The notes: generated by a model not told the origin, from the letters alone. 64,000 bases of DNA from Kamptonema formosum PCC 6407 (GCF_000332155.1 NZ_KB235904.1:896946-960945), one strand, 5' to 3'. Positions 53,265 through 63,877 are shown, counted from the stretch's first letter. Made by a program: numbers and translations.

Positions 53265-53468
53265 TTAATCTTTAACAGCATCCGCCAACCGTTTCGCCTT
53301 TTCCCGACGGTGAACATTAATCGGACTATTGCGAATATCAGCCTCCACCATAGCAATCAGTTCATCTAAACTGAGGGTAAGAGCATCAAGTCTTTGACAG
53401 ACACCTCGGAGATTTCTCACAGTCTTTTCAATTATTTCTGGTTCAGGGAGTTTAGGTTTTTCACTCAT
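53265..53468 (-). CDS. Small protein of unknown function
   Basis: 67 residues, helical and charged (PEPEIIEKTVRNLRGVCQRLDALTLSLDELIAMVEADI). Its start overlaps the stop of the upstream gene by 4 nt (ATGA), so the two form an operon. No family recognised. Confidence 0.6.
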   Translation of the reverse strand: MSEKPKLPEPEIIEKTVRNLRGVCQRLDALTLSLDELIAMVEADIRNSPINVHRREKAKRLADAVKD

Positions 53469-53809
53469 GGTAGGTTAAAATCCATTTTCGCTTCGCGGAT
53501 AGTGGCTTCAACTGCATCAGCGTCAGCTTGTGCTAGCTCAATCGTTTGAGCTAATAAATTCAGCATAGCAGAAGAAGCCAATGGCTGTGATTCAGAAATC
53601 CGCAGCAGCAGTGTGTAGAAGCGAGAATAAGGATTTCTTAGCCGTTCAGCAGCATTTTGCAATTGCTCCAACACTGTAGCTGTCGCCTCCGTCTCCCCAT
53701 ATTGCTCAAAGATGGCAAATTCTGCCGCCTTAGCTTCATCAATTCCTGCCAAAAGCCTTGCCTGTAAATTTAAAATAGTTGCTATTGTTTCCTGCGGTAA
53801 CTTCGCCAT
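53465..53809 (-). CDS. Small protein of unknown function
   Basis: About 114 residues from the ATG at 53809 (MAKLPQETIATIL); an earlier ATG at 53857 would overlap the ABM gene. The protein is wholly helical and rich in Ala/Glu/Gln, with regions that may coil. It is coupled to the 67-residue gene downstream. No family recognised. Confidence 0.6.
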   Translation of the reverse strand: MAKLPQETIATILNLQARLLAGIDEAKAAEFAIFEQYGETEATATVLEQLQNAAERLRNPYSRFYTLLLRISESQPLASSAMLNLLAQTIELAQADADAVEATIREAKMDFNLP

Positions 53810-53843
53810 AGAAAAATACTCACGATTTACGTACTGACTAGGT

Positions 53844-54125
53844 TTATAGAAGCCCATTTTCTAGTTCTTCTAGATAGATAAATTCAGGTGCTTTGACACC
53901 AGCTTTTTTTCTAATTTCTACCAATTCCGGCGATTCAAAAAACTTTCTTGCACGCTCTAAAGATAACCATTTTGAAAAGTGAACAATATGATTTGCATCA
54001 TCGTCGTACTTTAATAGTTGATAACTTACTTCTCCTGCATCCTTTCTAATCTTTGCTGCTCCATCGAAGATAGTTTTCCATGCTGGGTAATCTTCTACTT
54101 GATGGATAATCAAAACGTATTGCAC
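53844..54125 (-). CDS. ABM-domain (antibiotic biosynthesis monooxygenase-like) protein
   Basis: 93 residues. VLIIHQVEDYPAWKTIFDGAAKIRKDAGEVSYQLLKYDDDANHIVHFSKWLSLERARKFFES shows the ferredoxin-like ABM pattern of alternating strands and the W..FD..A start. Such small dimeric proteins act as monooxygenases, haem-degrading enzymes or isomerases; this one has no clear partner. Confidence 0.75.
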   Translation of the reverse strand: MQYVLIIHQVEDYPAWKTIFDGAAKIRKDAGEVSYQLLKYDDDANHIVHFSKWLSLERARKFFESPELVEIRKKAGVKAPEFIYLEELENGLL

Positions 54126-54247
54126 AATAATTTATTTTTGTAGCGTGAACCTAACTTAAATAATTTTACCTCAATTACCATTTTCTTAACTTTCTTAGGA
54201 CTGTCCTGTTTCTGTCAATTTTCCACTTTCCACCAACAAACCAAACA

Positions 54248-54275
54248 AAATCCCCCGCCGAAAGGCAGGGGATTT
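54248..54275 (-). terminator. Intrinsic terminator of the psaAB operon
   Basis: AAATCCCCCGCC-GAAA-GGCAGGGGATTT on the plus strand folds into a GC-rich hairpin. On the minus strand the hairpin is followed by TTTTGTTTGG, and it lies 32 bp after the psaB stop. Confidence 0.85.
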
Positions 54276-54306
54276 GTTCAATTACCTACAAAACCAGACT
54301 TCAGAA

Positions 54307-56532
54307 TTACCCGAATTTCCCGGCCGTCGAGGCAATTACAAAGGCCGCGTAAGTGAAGACAAAGCCAACTGCAAAGTGAGCTAAACCAACTACGCGAGCT
54401 TGCACAATTGACAGAGCCACTGGCTTGTCCTTCCAGCGAACCAAGTTCGCCAAAGGAGTACGCTCGTGAGCCCAAACAATCGTCTCGATCAACTCTTGCC
54501 AATAACCACGCCAAGAGATCAAGAACATGAAACCAGTTGCCCAAACCAAGTGTCCGAATAAGAACATCCAGGCCCAAACAGACAAGTTATTCGTTCCAAA
54601 CGGGTTATAACCGTTGATCAACTGAGAGGAATACAGCCAGAGGTAATCGCGGAACCAGCCCATCAGGTAGGTAGAAGACTCATTGAACTGAGCCACATTA
54701 CCTTGCCAGATGCCCAAGTGTTTCCAGTGGAAGTAGAAAGTCACCCACGCGATCGTATTCAGCATCCAGAACGCCGCTAGATAGAAGGAATCCCATCCAG
54801 AGATGTCGCAAGTACCGCCACGACCGGGGCCGTCGCAAGGGAAAGCATAGCCGAAATCTTTCTTATCCGGCATCAGCTTAGAACCGCGAGCGTCCAGAGC
54901 GCCCTTGACTAAGATCAAGGTAGTGGTGTGCAAGCCAAGTGCGATCGCATGGTGAACCAAGAAATCGCCAGGGCCAATTGCCAAGAACAGAGAGTTGGTA
55001 CCGCTATTGATTGCCTCTAGCCAGCCTGGTAACCAGACATTAGCGTAGTTTGGCCATGCGGTGGAAGCGATGCTATCTGGATTGGACAACAGCACGTCCA
55101 TACCATACAGAGCCTTACCGTTAACAGATTGTACGAACTGAGCAAATACTGGCTCAATCAAAATCTGCTTCTCAGGAGTGCCAAAAGCAACAACTACGTC
55201 GTTGTGAACGTACAGACCGAGAGTGTGGAAGCCCAAGAACAGCGAGACCCAGCTCAAGTGAGAGATAATCGCTTCTTTGTGCTGCAACACGCGGTAAAGC
55301 ACGTTGCCTTTGTTTTGTTCGGGATCGTAGTCCCGCACCAGGAAGATCGCACCGTGAGCAAAAGCGCCCAGCATGATGAATCCAGCGATGTACTGGTGGT
55401 GCGTGTACAGCGCCGCCTGAGTGGTGTAATCCCTAGCTATAAAAGCGTAAGGAGGTAGCGAGTACATATGCTGCGCCACGAGGGAAGTAATTACCCCTAG
55501 AGCAGCCAAGTGCCAGCCTAACTGGAAGTGCAGAGAGTTGTTGTAGGTCTCATAAATGCCTTGGTGAGGCATATTGAAAGGGCCTTCAACTTTCTTACCA
55601 AAGAACTCTTTGGAATCGCACATTTCTTTGATGCTGTGACCGATACCGAAGTTCGTCCGGTACATATGACCAGCAACAATGAACAGAACTGCGATCGCCA
55701 AGTGGTGGTGAGCAATGTCAGTCAGCCACAACGATTCAGTCTGAGGGTGGAAACCACCCAAGAAAGTCAGAATTGCAGTTCCAGAACCTTGTGCAGTACC
55801 GAAGACATGACCCGCAGTGTCAGGGTTTTCGGCGTAAACGCCCCAGTTACCCGTAAAGAACGGAGCCAAGCCAGCGGGGTGAGGCAGCGTAGACAGGAAG
55901 TTATCCCAGCCAACGTGCTGACCGCGAGATTCAGGAATAGCGACGTGAACCAAGTGACCCGTCCAGGCCAAAGAGCTGACACCGAACAAACCAGCCAAGT
56001 GGTGGTTGAGGCGAGATTCAGCATTCTTAAACCAAGACAAGCTGGGGCGGAACTTGGGTTGAAGGTGCAGCCAACCTGCAAACAACAACACAGCAGACAG
56101 CACCAGCAGGAAGATAGCTCCTTGATACAAGTCAGCGTTTGTCCGCATCCCTTGGGTGTACCACCAGTGGTACACCCCAGAGTAAGCAATATTCACCGGA
56201 TTAGAAGCACCTGCTTGGGTGAAAGCATCTACTGCCGGAGCACCGAATTGCGGGTCCCAAATCGCGTGAGCGATGGGGCGGACATTTAGAGGGTCTTTAA
56301 TCCACTGTTCAAAGTTACCTTGCCACGCTACGTGGAACAGGTTGCCGGAAGTCCAGAGGAAAATGATCGCTAGGTGGCCGAAGTGGGAGGCAAAAATCTT
56401 TTGGTAAAGATTTTCCTCGGTCATGCCGTCATGGCTTTCAAAGTCGTGGGCTGTCGCAATCCCGTACCAGATCCGACGAGTAGTTGGATCTTGAGCAAGG
56501 TCTTGGCTAAATTTTGGAAATTTTGTTGCCAT
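54307..56532 (-). CDS. psaB: Photosystem I P700 apoprotein A2
   Basis: 741 residues, full length, starting [36 protein letters not shown]. The 4Fe-4S FX loop [18 protein letters not shown] and eleven membrane helices with their conserved histidines ([20 protein letters not shown]) are present. PsaB pairs with PsaA to hold P700, the A0/A1 acceptors and FX in the thylakoid membrane. AAGG lies about five bases before the ATG. It follows psaA by 111 bp in one operon. Confidence 0.99.
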   Translation of the reverse strand: MATKFPKFSQDLAQDPTTRRIWYGIATAHDFESHDGMTEENLYQKIFASHFGHLAIIFLWTSGNLFHVAWQGNFEQWIKDPLNVRPIAHAIWDPQFGAPAVDAFTQAGASNPVNIAYSGVYHWWYTQGMRTNADLYQGAIFLLVLSAVLLFAGWLHLQPKFRPSLSWFKNAESRLNHHLAGLFGVSSLAWTGHLVHVAIPESRGQHVGWDNFLSTLPHPAGLAPFFTGNWGVYAENPDTAGHVFGTAQGSGTAILTFLGGFHPQTESLWLTDIAHHHLAIAVLFIVAGHMYRTNFGIGHSIKEMCDSKEFFGKKVEGPFNMPHQGIYETYNNSLHFQLGWHLAALGVITSLVAQHMYSLPPYAFIARDYTTQAALYTHHQYIAGFIMLGAFAHGAIFLVRDYDPEQNKGNVLYRVLQHKEAIISHLSWVSLFLGFHTLGLYVHNDVVVAFGTPEKQILIEPVFAQFVQSVNGKALYGMDVLLSNPDSIASTAWPNYANVWLPGWLEAINSGTNSLFLAIGPGDFLVHHAIALGLHTTTLILVKGALDARGSKLMPDKKDFGYAFPCDGPGRGGTCDISGWDSFYLAAFWMLNTIAWVTFYFHWKHLGIWQGNVAQFNESSTYLMGWFRDYLWLYSSQLINGYNPFGTNNLSVWAWMFLFGHLVWATGFMFLISWRGYWQELIETIVWAHERTPLANLVRWKDKPVALSIVQARVVGLAHFAVGFVFTYAAFVIASTAGKFG

Positions 56533-56580
56533 AAGCCTTGATTAATGCTGAATCCTGAAGGTTGAATGGATTCGGGTGCG

Positions 56581-56632
56581 GATTTTGGATTCTAGATTTT
56601 GCAAACTATCCAAAATTCCAGAATCCAAAATC
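56581..56632 (-). promoter_or_regulatory. Hairpin in the psaA-psaB spacer
   Basis: GATTTTGGATTCTAGATTTTG (56581-56601) pairs almost completely with CAAAATTCCAGAATCCAAAATC (56611-56632), leaving a 9-nt loop. It lies between the psaA stop and the psaB start. It may serve for partial termination, RNA processing or stability. Confidence 0.55.
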
Positions 56633-56643
56633 TAGGGGGTAGT

Positions 56644-58938
56644 TTAGCCTACCGAACACATGCGGGCTAGGAAGAACGCCCACGTAGTGACAATTCCTCC
56701 CAAGAGGTAGTGAGCTACCCCCACAGCGCGACCCTGAGTAATGCTCAGAGCGCGGGGCTGAATCGACGGAGCTACCTTTAGCTTATTATGAGCCCAAACA
56801 ATGGACTCAATCAATTCTTGCCAGTAGCCGCGACCGCTGAACAGGAACATTAGACTAAAGGCGAAGACGAAGTGACCGCCCAAGAACAGCAAGCCATAAG
56901 CAGACAGCGCTGAACCGTAGGACTGAATCACCTGGGCTGCTTGTGCCCAGAGGAAATCACGCAGCCAGCCATTGATCGTGATCGCACCTTGTGCGAAGTT
57001 GCCGCCGGTGATATGAGAAATTGTACCGTCTGGCGCTACAGTTCCCCAAACATCTGACTGCATCTTCCAACTAAAGTGGAAAAGCACCACTGACAAGCTG
57101 TTGTACATCCAGAACAGACCCAGGAAGACGTGATCCCAGCCAGACACCTGACAGGTGCCGCCACGACCGGGGCCATCGCAAGGGAACCGGAAGCCCAAGT
57201 TGGCTTTGTCGGGAACCAAGCGAGAGCTACGGGCGAACAGTACGCCCTTAAGCAGGATCAGAACAGTAACGTGGATGGTGAAAGCATGGATGTGGTGGAT
57301 CAAGAAGTCCGCCGTACCCAGTGCGATCGGCATCATTGCTACTTTGCCGCCCACTGCTACCACCCCACCACCGAAAGCGTGACTAACGATTTCTTGGGCA
57401 TTAGGGGCAGTATTGCCGGGAGCTAAGGTGTGAATACGTTGTATCCACTGAGCAAATACTGGCTGCAATTGAATCCCAGTATCCGAGAACATATCTTGAG
57501 GACGACCGAAAGCCCGCATTGTATCGTTGTGTACGTACAGACCGAAGCTGTGGAAGCCCAAGAAGATACAAACCCAGTTCAGGTGGGAAATAATCGCATC
57601 GCGGTGACGAATCACGCGATCCAGCAGGTTGTTAACGTGCTGGGTAGGAGTGTAGTCCCGCACCATGAAGATTGCCGCGTGAGCCGCAGCCCCAACAATC
57701 AGGAATCCGCCAATCCACATATGGTGGGTGAAGATAGATAACTGAGTTGCGTAGTCAGTAGCAATGTACGGATACGGAGGCATCGAGTACATATGCTGGG
57801 CGACGAGGATGCTCAAAGAGCCCATCCAAGCCAAGTTCCAAGACAGTTGGCAGTGCCAAGACTGGGTGAAGATTTCGTACATCCCTTTGTGGCCTTCGCC
57901 AGTAAAGGGGCCTTTGTGAGCTTCTAGAACTTCTTTAAAGCTGTGGCCGATGCCCCAGTTAGTCCGATAGAAGTGACCTGCGACGATGAACAACACTGCC
58001 AGAGCTAAGTGGTGGTGAGCTGTATCGCTCAGCCACAGACCGCCGGTAGTTGGGTTCAGACCGCCTTTAAAAGTCAGGAAGTCACTGTACGCTCCCCAGT
58101 TCAGCGTGAAAAATGGGGTTAGACCCTTAGCAAAGCTGGGGTAAAGATCCGCCATCAAGCTGGGGTTTAAAATCCACTCATGCGGCAGTGGAATGTCCCC
58201 AACTGTAGCGATTGTCTTCCCGCCGATGGTCAGAGGTTGACCAGCGTCGATCGCATCCATGCAAGCATTGATCGGTAGGGAAACGTGGATCTGCTGACCC
58301 GCATAACCCAAGCAACCACAACCAAGTAAACCTGCCAAGTGGTGGTTCATCATCGACTCCACATTCTGGAACCATTCCAGTTTGGGAGCTCTAACGTGAT
58401 AGTGGAACCAACCTGCGAACAGCATTAAGGCTGCCATGACTAAAGCGCCGATGGCCGTGCAGTATAGCTGGTAAGAGTTTGTGATACCATTAGCTCGCCA
58501 CAGTTGGAACAGACCAGAGGTGATCTGAATCCCGTGGAAGCCGCCGCCTACATCCCCATTTAAAATTTCTTGACCGAAAATTGGCCAAACCACTTGAGCG
58601 CTAGGCTTGATGCCTGTAGGGTTCGTTAACCAAGCTTCGTAATTGGAAAACTTTGCGCCATGAAAGTACGCTCCGCTTAACCAGACGAAGATCACGGCTA
58701 AGTGGCCGAAGTGAGCGCTAAAAATTTTGCGTGAAACGTCTTCTAAGTCGCTGGTATGACTGTCAAAGTCGTGAGCGTTAGCGTGCAGGTTCCAAATCCA
58801 GGTGGTGGTTTTGGGTCCCTTGGCTAGGGTGCGGTCGAAATGTCCCGGCTTAGACCACTTCTCGAAAGAAGTAGGTACTGGGTTGTTATCGACTGTCACT
58901 TTTACCTTTGCCTCTCGCTCTGGAGGACTAATTGTCAT
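56644..58938 (-). CDS. psaA: Photosystem I P700 apoprotein A1
   Basis: 764 residues, starting [14 protein letters not shown], with GGAG about eight bases before the ATG. The FX loop [48 protein letters not shown] and the antenna histidines are intact. It is about 10-13 residues longer than the PsaA sequences I remember because of an insertion at residues 229-247 ([20 protein letters not shown]) in a loop before [18 protein letters not shown] has Gln where many have His. The C-terminus is LARMCSVG rather than the usual LARIISVG. Function as the P700-binding core is not in doubt. Confidence 0.99.
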   Translation of the reverse strand: MTISPPEREAKVKVTVDNNPVPTSFEKWSKPGHFDRTLAKGPKTTTWIWNLHANAHDFDSHTSDLEDVSRKIFSAHFGHLAVIFVWLSGAYFHGAKFSNYEAWLTNPTGIKPSAQVVWPIFGQEILNGDVGGGFHGIQITSGLFQLWRANGITNSYQLYCTAIGALVMAALMLFAGWFHYHVRAPKLEWFQNVESMMNHHLAGLLGCGCLGYAGQQIHVSLPINACMDAIDAGQPLTIGGKTIATVGDIPLPHEWILNPSLMADLYPSFAKGLTPFFTLNWGAYSDFLTFKGGLNPTTGGLWLSDTAHHHLALAVLFIVAGHFYRTNWGIGHSFKEVLEAHKGPFTGEGHKGMYEIFTQSWHCQLSWNLAWMGSLSILVAQHMYSMPPYPYIATDYATQLSIFTHHMWIGGFLIVGAAAHAAIFMVRDYTPTQHVNNLLDRVIRHRDAIISHLNWVCIFLGFHSFGLYVHNDTMRAFGRPQDMFSDTGIQLQPVFAQWIQRIHTLAPGNTAPNAQEIVSHAFGGGVVAVGGKVAMMPIALGTADFLIHHIHAFTIHVTVLILLKGVLFARSSRLVPDKANLGFRFPCDGPGRGGTCQVSGWDHVFLGLFWMYNSLSVVLFHFSWKMQSDVWGTVAPDGTISHITGGNFAQGAITINGWLRDFLWAQAAQVIQSYGSALSAYGLLFLGGHFVFAFSLMFLFSGRGYWQELIESIVWAHNKLKVAPSIQPRALSITQGRAVGVAHYLLGGIVTTWAFFLARMCSVG

Positions 58939-59400
58939 GCAGACTCTCCTCTCAATAAGACAAGGAACGAGAATTGATACTCCTCTCTCTGCTAGTGGCA
59001 GTTCAACCGCTTCGTTCGAGGGAGTTGATTATGAATTATAGACTCCCACATCTTCTGCATTGCGTGTGTTAACAATTATTAAAAAAACCTAAACAGTTCA
59101 TCCTTCAAAGATTCTAGTTCCACAGCGAACTGAAAAAGTCAAGGGGTAATGCCATTAACTTTACAAAACTAAAAGTTCGGGAATCGGACAGAAGTGGGAC
59201 TGGGGATAAAGTTAGGGTTATTTAGAGTTATAGGTTATGAGTTATCAGTTTTGAATTATGAAAAGATTATTGAACTCAACACTTAACACTTCACCAATTC
59301 AGAACTATCTTTCCTATTCACCCTTTTCAGCTATAGTTCCCTTATGCACAGGTTCTAGGAGAATGGCTGCGTGTTTGGCATCAATTGTTGGTGGATGGCT
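58939..59400. promoter_or_regulatory. psaA upstream region, divergent from the lipoprotein gene
   Basis: About 460 bp, AT-rich, without a coding frame apart from a possible 20-codon upstream frame at 59363-59425. It should carry the light-responsive psaA promoter; I could not find a convincing RpaB/HLR1 pair. Confidence 0.45.
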
Positions 59401-60669
59401 ATGCGAAGGCTGCTGGCATCTTTGACGGCAGCGGTTTTAGTATTGAGTCTGGCTGGTTGCAGCGATCGCATTTCAGAATTGCCCAAATCGCTCCCCAATC
59501 GTACTTGGGCGGCAAGCAAGGCTCAAAAAATTTCAGAGGTTTCTCCCCCAGAAGCCTTTCAACAACTGCGTCAGACCCTCGAAATTTACCAGCCTCAAGT
59601 AAAGATATTGAGTCCGAGGCCAGATGAATTTCTGAAGGATAATACTGTTACAGTCAGATTCCAAGTTCAAGACTTGCCTATTTTCAAAGATGCTGACCTG
59701 GGTTTGGGCCCCCACCTGGAAGTCTTTCTAGATAACCAGCCTTACAAACAGATTTACAACATTGCCCAACCATTAGTTCTCTCCGATTTAGAACCTGGAA
59801 CGCACACCCTACGAGCCTTTGCCGTCCGTCCTTGGGGTGAGAGCTTTAAAAATGAAGGCGCTTACGCTCAAACTACTTTTCATCTGTTCACCAAAACCCA
59901 AGACAATAATCCAGATCGAGCTTTGCCTCTGTTAACTTATAGCCAACCTCAAGGAAGCTATGGGGCAGAGCCAATTGGATTAGATTTCTACTTGACTAAT
60001 GCTCCCCTACATTTAGTAGCCCAAGAAAATCCTCAAGATGAAATAGTTGACTGGAAGATTCGGGTCACAATCAACGGCGAAAGTTTCCTCACAGATGAGT
60101 GGCAAGCTATCTATCTTAAAGGCTTTACACCCGGCAAAAATTGGGTGCAAGTCGAATTTATAGACGAACAGGGAAACCCGGTTGAAAACGCCTTTAATAA
60201 TACAGTTAGGGTAATTACCTATGAACCTTCAGGTCAAGATACCCTTTCTAAGTTAGTGCGAGGCGAACTAACTGCTGCTGATGTTGGTAGGATCGTCGAT
60301 CCCCATTACACAGCTAAAATACCAGCACCAAAGCCAGAACCTGTTGTTCCTAAACCAGAACCAACCCCGGAACCAACCCCGGAACCAACGCCAGAACCTG
60401 TTGTTACTCCCGTACCAACGCTGCCAGAGATAATAGATAAAGCACCGATACCAGAAGTGCGATCGCCTGGAGAATCCCAGGATGCGGCTAAGCTTGTACC
60501 TGAACCGCAAGAAGTCACCCCAAAAACTGCTGCTGAGACTCCAAGGGAATCGCCTGTTGTGCCAAAGGCGATCGCACCACCTGCTGAAACCTTAATAGTA
60601 CCTGAACAAACAGTTTCAGGGTCAGAAACTACGCCCGAACCTCATAATTCTGTCGAAACTGGAAGTTAA
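59401..60669 (+). CDS. Lipoprotein with proline-rich C-terminal half
   Basis: About 422 residues. The ATG at 59401 gives MRRLLASLTAAVLVLSLAGC, a lipoprotein signal with lipobox LAGC. Residues about 60-290 hold two beta-sandwich-like regions (VKILSPRPDEFLKDNTVTVRFQV, WKIRVTINGESF, WVQVEFIDEQGNPV) that look like extracellular ligand- or polymer-binding folds. From about 305 on, the sequence is Pro/Glu/Thr-rich with EPTPEPTPEPTPEP repeats, probably a spacer to cross the peptidoglycan. In-frame alternatives start at GTG 59371 and ATG 59395. Function unknown. Confidence 0.75.
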   Translation: MRRLLASLTAAVLVLSLAGCSDRISELPKSLPNRTWAASKAQKISEVSPPEAFQQLRQTLEIYQPQVKILSPRPDEFLKDNTVTVRFQVQDLPIFKDADLGLGPHLEVFLDNQPYKQIYNIAQPLVLSDLEPGTHTLRAFAVRPWGESFKNEGAYAQTTFHLFTKTQDNNPDRALPLLTYSQPQGSYGAEPIGLDFYLTNAPLHLVAQENPQDEIVDWKIRVTINGESFLTDEWQAIYLKGFTPGKNWVQVEFIDEQGNPVENAFNNTVRVITYEPSGQDTLSKLVRGELTAADVGRIVDPHYTAKIPAPKPEPVVPKPEPTPEPTPEPTPEPVVTPVPTLPEIIDKAPIPEVRSPGESQDAAKLVPEPQEVTPKTAAETPRESPVVPKAIAPPAETLIVPEQTVSGSETTPEPHNSVETGS

Positions 60670-60697
60670 TCAGAGTTATAGCAACCGCTTTCGTCGG

Positions 60698-60850
60698 TTA
60701 GGACACAAAACGTAAAACATCTTCGATCGCATCTCGTAAACAATCAAACTGAGCCAATTGTTTACGAATGCGATTTTTTAACCAAGACCAGCATTTCTCT
60801 ATTTTGTTAAGGTCTGGGGAAACAGGATGTAAGTAAAGCAATTGACAGCT
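60698..60850 (-). pseudogene. IS630-family transposase C-terminal fragment
   Basis: In one minus-strand frame, about 48 residues read LHPVSPDLNKIEKCWSWLKNRIRKQLAQFDCLRDAIEDVLR, the known C-terminal region of IS630 transposases with the last catalytic acidic residue (DLNKIE). The rest of the element is missing. It sits in the 215-bp gap after the lipoprotein gene. Confidence 0.75.
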
Positions 60851-60884
60851 TAGACCTCACTCTTAGATCTCAAATGGGTTCTAT

Positions 60885-61931
60885 ATGGAAATCCGGGGTG
60901 TTTGGATACCGAATACTGATTGCAAGGTTCTTAATTCTAAGCAACGCATTAGTGAGGCTGTAGATTTTTTAGCAAGAACGGGATTTAATGTAATATTTCC
61001 TGTGGTTTGGAGTAAGGGTTTTACGGTTTATCCTTCTGAAATTATGAGGAAGGAATTTGGGGTTGAGATTGACTCGCGCTACAAAGGTCGCGACCCTTTA
61101 GCGGAAATGATTGTTGAGGCGAAACGGGTAGGAATTAAGGTAATTCCTTGGTTTGAATATGGATTTGTAAGTTCTTATAATCTTAATGGCGGCCATTTGT
61201 TGGCGAAGAAACCGGAATGGGAGGCGGTCGATCGTAATGGCAATTTGCTTAAGAAGAATAATTTTGAGTGGATGAATGCGTTAGATGGGGAAGTGCAGGA
61301 TTTTTTGCTGAGTTTAGTGTTGGAAGTGGCGAAGAATTACGAGGTGGATGGGGTTCAAGGTGACGATCGCTTTGCACTTCCCTGTGAAGGTGGGTACGAT
61401 GGTAAGACTGTTGAGCTTTACCGCCAGATGTGCGATCGCGATCCGCCGCAGAATGCTAAAAATGGGCAATGGTTACAGTGGCGTGCGGATATTATCACTG
61501 ATTTTTTAGCTCGTCTGTATCGGGAGGTGAAAGCGATTAATCCAAATTTGTTGGTATCGATGTCGCCAAGTCCTTATGATTGGGGTTTGATTGAATATTT
61601 GCAAGATAGTAAAGCTTGGGTTGAGAGAAAGTTGGTGGATATGATTCACCCGCAATTATATCGGCGCGATTTTAATAGTTATAAACAACTGATCGATCGA
61701 TTAGTTTTACAATTTAATTCTGAGCAATTGGAGTGTTTTTCTCCGGGAATTTTGTTGGTAAGTAGGGGTACGTCTTACCGAATTAGTCCTGAGCATTTGT
61801 TGCAGGCAATCGCTTACAATCGTGCTTGTGGAATTAAAGGTGAGACCTTCTTTTTTTACCAAGGTTTGCGAGATAATAATGATGAATTAGCTGAGGTATT
61901 GCGAAATGGGCCTTATGCAATCATTAATTAA
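60885..61931 (+). CDS. Family 10 glycosyl hydrolase-like protein (GHL10/DUF187)
   Basis: 348 residues. IRGVWIPNTDCKVL, ISEAVDFLARTGFNVIFPVVW, AKRVGIKVIPWFEYGF, DGEVQDFLLSLVLEVAKNYEVDGVQGDDRFALP and LVDMIHPQLYRRDF are the GHL10 landmarks. The family hydrolyses glycosidic bonds in cell-surface polymers in some bacteria. It lacks a signal peptide from the chosen ATG, so it may act inside the cell. It is single in the window and unrelated to the glycan cluster by position. Confidence 0.85.
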   Translation: MEIRGVWIPNTDCKVLNSKQRISEAVDFLARTGFNVIFPVVWSKGFTVYPSEIMRKEFGVEIDSRYKGRDPLAEMIVEAKRVGIKVIPWFEYGFVSSYNLNGGHLLAKKPEWEAVDRNGNLLKKNNFEWMNALDGEVQDFLLSLVLEVAKNYEVDGVQGDDRFALPCEGGYDGKTVELYRQMCDRDPPQNAKNGQWLQWRADIITDFLARLYREVKAINPNLLVSMSPSPYDWGLIEYLQDSKAWVERKLVDMIHPQLYRRDFNSYKQLIDRLVLQFNSEQLECFSPGILLVSRGTSYRISPEHLLQAIAYNRACGIKGETFFFYQGLRDNNDELAEVLRNGPYAIIN

Positions 61932-62061
61932 TATCCGAATTAAATGCGTAAAAGCTTAAATTATATTTTCCTAATTTTTAATAATTAATTCAACGCGGCG
62001 GTTTTTTTCCCTCCCAGCGGGGTTGTCTGAGCCATCTGGATTATTAAGTAGGTGTACCTAA

Positions 62062-62910
62062 TTAAGCGTAAAATAGTAATGCTAATGGTGGAAAAATTTT
62101 AGTTTTCATCACAGCACCCCATTGAGCTTTTGCAGTAATTTTAATAGAAAGTAGCAGGTTTGGTTGCGGTTTTAATCTAGTCTTGAGAATTACATGACTC
62201 TCACACTTCAACTTCAAAACTCTCTGCTCAACGACGGCAGGGGCAATGTCCTGCGGCTGTCCGATTCGACCCAGGGGGGTTTGCGCTTCAGTTTGTTTGC
62301 GACCTTCGCTCTCAGCAATTCCCGCTGTCTGCGTACCTTCCGTTTCCACCATCCCAGGATTAATGGAATTGACGCGGATGTGGCGTGAACCGAGTTCTTT
62401 GGCGAGAGACTTTGTGATGGCATCAACGGCCGCTTTGGTAGCGCTATAAACTGAGGCGTTCGGGGGCGCGAGAGTGCTGACAACTGAACTAATATTGATA
62501 ATGCTGCCGCCCTCTGGCCCGAAGAGCTTTACCCCTTGTTGTGAGGTGAGGATCAATCCCAGCACATTGAGGTCAAATTGCTTGTAGAAGTGTTCTTCCG
62601 TGATGCTTTCCAATGGGGAAAATTCATAAATACCAGCATTGTTGACCAAGATATCTAGCTTGCCGAATGCTTTTTGCGTTTCTGAAAAAAGATGTTCGAT
62701 CTCTGCTTTTTTGGCAACATTTGCCTGGACTGCGATCGCCTTACCGCCATTGCTAACAATCTCATCAACCACGCGATCGGCCCCTTCTTTGCTGGATGAA
62801 TAGTTAACGACAACTGCTGCACCTTCGGCTGCCAGATGTTTAGCGATCGCTGCACCAATACCTTTAGACGCACCTGTGACGACTGCGATTTTGCCTTCTA
62901 GTTTTTTCAT
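62062..62910 (-). pseudogene. SDR family oxidoreductase with replaced C-terminus
   Basis: About 282 residues. The first 215 are a normal classical SDR: GKIAVVTGASKGIGAAIAKHL, NNAGIYEF, INISSVVS, YSATKAAVDAI and RVNSINPGMVETEGT. After GRIGQPQDIAPAVV the expected ending (FLASDDSGW..G..L..SGG, about 22 residues) is missing and an unrelated basic tail (VLKLKCESHVILKTRL...) replaces it. The tail is probably the result of a deletion. The cofactor and active site remain, but the C-terminal strand that completes the tetramer is lost. Activity is doubtful. Confidence 0.7.
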
Positions 62911-62954
62911 GGTTATTAAGTGTTGTTCGTGAGTTCTCAGATCCGCGCATTGCA

Positions 62955-63779
62955 TCAGGACTTGAGGAATTCCAGCAGGTCGGCGTTGAGTTGGTCTTTA
63001 CTCGTGTCACCCAGACTATGCGACCCGCCCGGATATATCTTCAAAGTCGAATTCTTGACCAACTTCGCAGACAATAGGGCAGAAGCGCCAATCGGTACGA
63101 TCTGATCGTCATCGCCATGAATAATCAGCGTTGGCACGTCGAACTTCTTCAAATCCTCGGTGAAATCTGTTTCCGAAAACGCCTTAATGCAGTCATAAGC
63201 GTTCTTATGACCAGCCATCATGCCTTGCATCCACCAGGACTGGATCAGGCCTTGAGAGACTTTGGCACCGGGCCGATTGAAGCCGAAAAACGGGCCGCTA
63301 GCCACATCGAGGAAGAACTGCGATCGGTCAGCCAAAAACGCGGCCCGAAAACCGTCAAAGACCTCAATAGGCAGGCCACCCGGATTCGCCTCCGTCTTGA
63401 CCATGATCGGCGGTACTGCGCCCATGAGAACTGCTTTGGCAACCCGTGATGTTCCGTGTCGCCCGATAAACCGCGCTACTTCGCCACCGCCAGTAGAGTG
63501 TCCGATCGTCACCGCATCCTTAAGGTCGAGTGCCTCAAAGAGTTCCGCCAGATCGTCAGCGTAGGTGTCCATCTCATTGCCGTGCCAGGGTTGACTCGAT
63601 CGCCCATGACCCCGACGATCGTGAGCGATGCAGCGATAACCGTGCGAGGCGAGAAAAAACATCTGCGATTCCCAAGCATCGGCACTCAGCGGCCAGCCGT
63701 GACTGAAGACAACGGGTTGTCCTGTACCCCAGTCTTTGTAATAGATTTGTGTACCATCCTTAGTAGCGATCGTGCTCAT
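62955..63779 (-). CDS. Alpha/beta hydrolase, non-haem chloroperoxidase type
   Basis: 274 residues. The nucleophile elbow is [14 protein letters not shown] (Ser in GHSTGG), the acid in [13 protein letters not shown], and the base in [23 protein letters not shown] is the oxyanion-loop segment. This is the bacterial cofactor-free haloperoxidase/esterase group. Codon use is visibly richer in G and C at third positions than in the neighbouring genes, suggesting acquisition. It lies 45 bp upstream of the truncated SDR on the same strand. Confidence 0.85.
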   Translation of the reverse strand: MSTIATKDGTQIYYKDWGTGQPVVFSHGWPLSADAWESQMFFLASHGYRCIAHDRRGHGRSSQPWHGNEMDTYADDLAELFEALDLKDAVTIGHSTGGGEVARFIGRHGTSRVAKAVLMGAVPPIMVKTEANPGGLPIEVFDGFRAAFLADRSQFFLDVASGPFFGFNRPGAKVSQGLIQSWWMQGMMAGHKNAYDCIKAFSETDFTEDLKKFDVPTLIIHGDDDQIVPIGASALLSAKLVKNSTLKIYPGGSHSLGDTSKDQLNADLLEFLKS

Positions 63780-63877
63780 GGGGCTCCTATGTAAATTGTG
63801 CTAAAAGTTTCCCAGTCTGTATTTGATTGGGATAGTAAAGACGACTGCATCTGCGATCGAGACTGGATTCCTCCTTC

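Noticed and set aside
53265-53809. Two small overlapping genes as a toxin-antitoxin pair
   Set aside because: Neither shows a known toxin or antitoxin motif; ATGA coupling alone is not enough.
55528-56289. 253-residue open frame antisense to psaB
   Set aside because: It mirrors the strong codon bias of psaB, has no ribosome site and no protein-like features.
58939-59370. RpaB/HLR1 site upstream of psaA
   Set aside because: One TTTACA-like half-site is visible but the second half does not match well.
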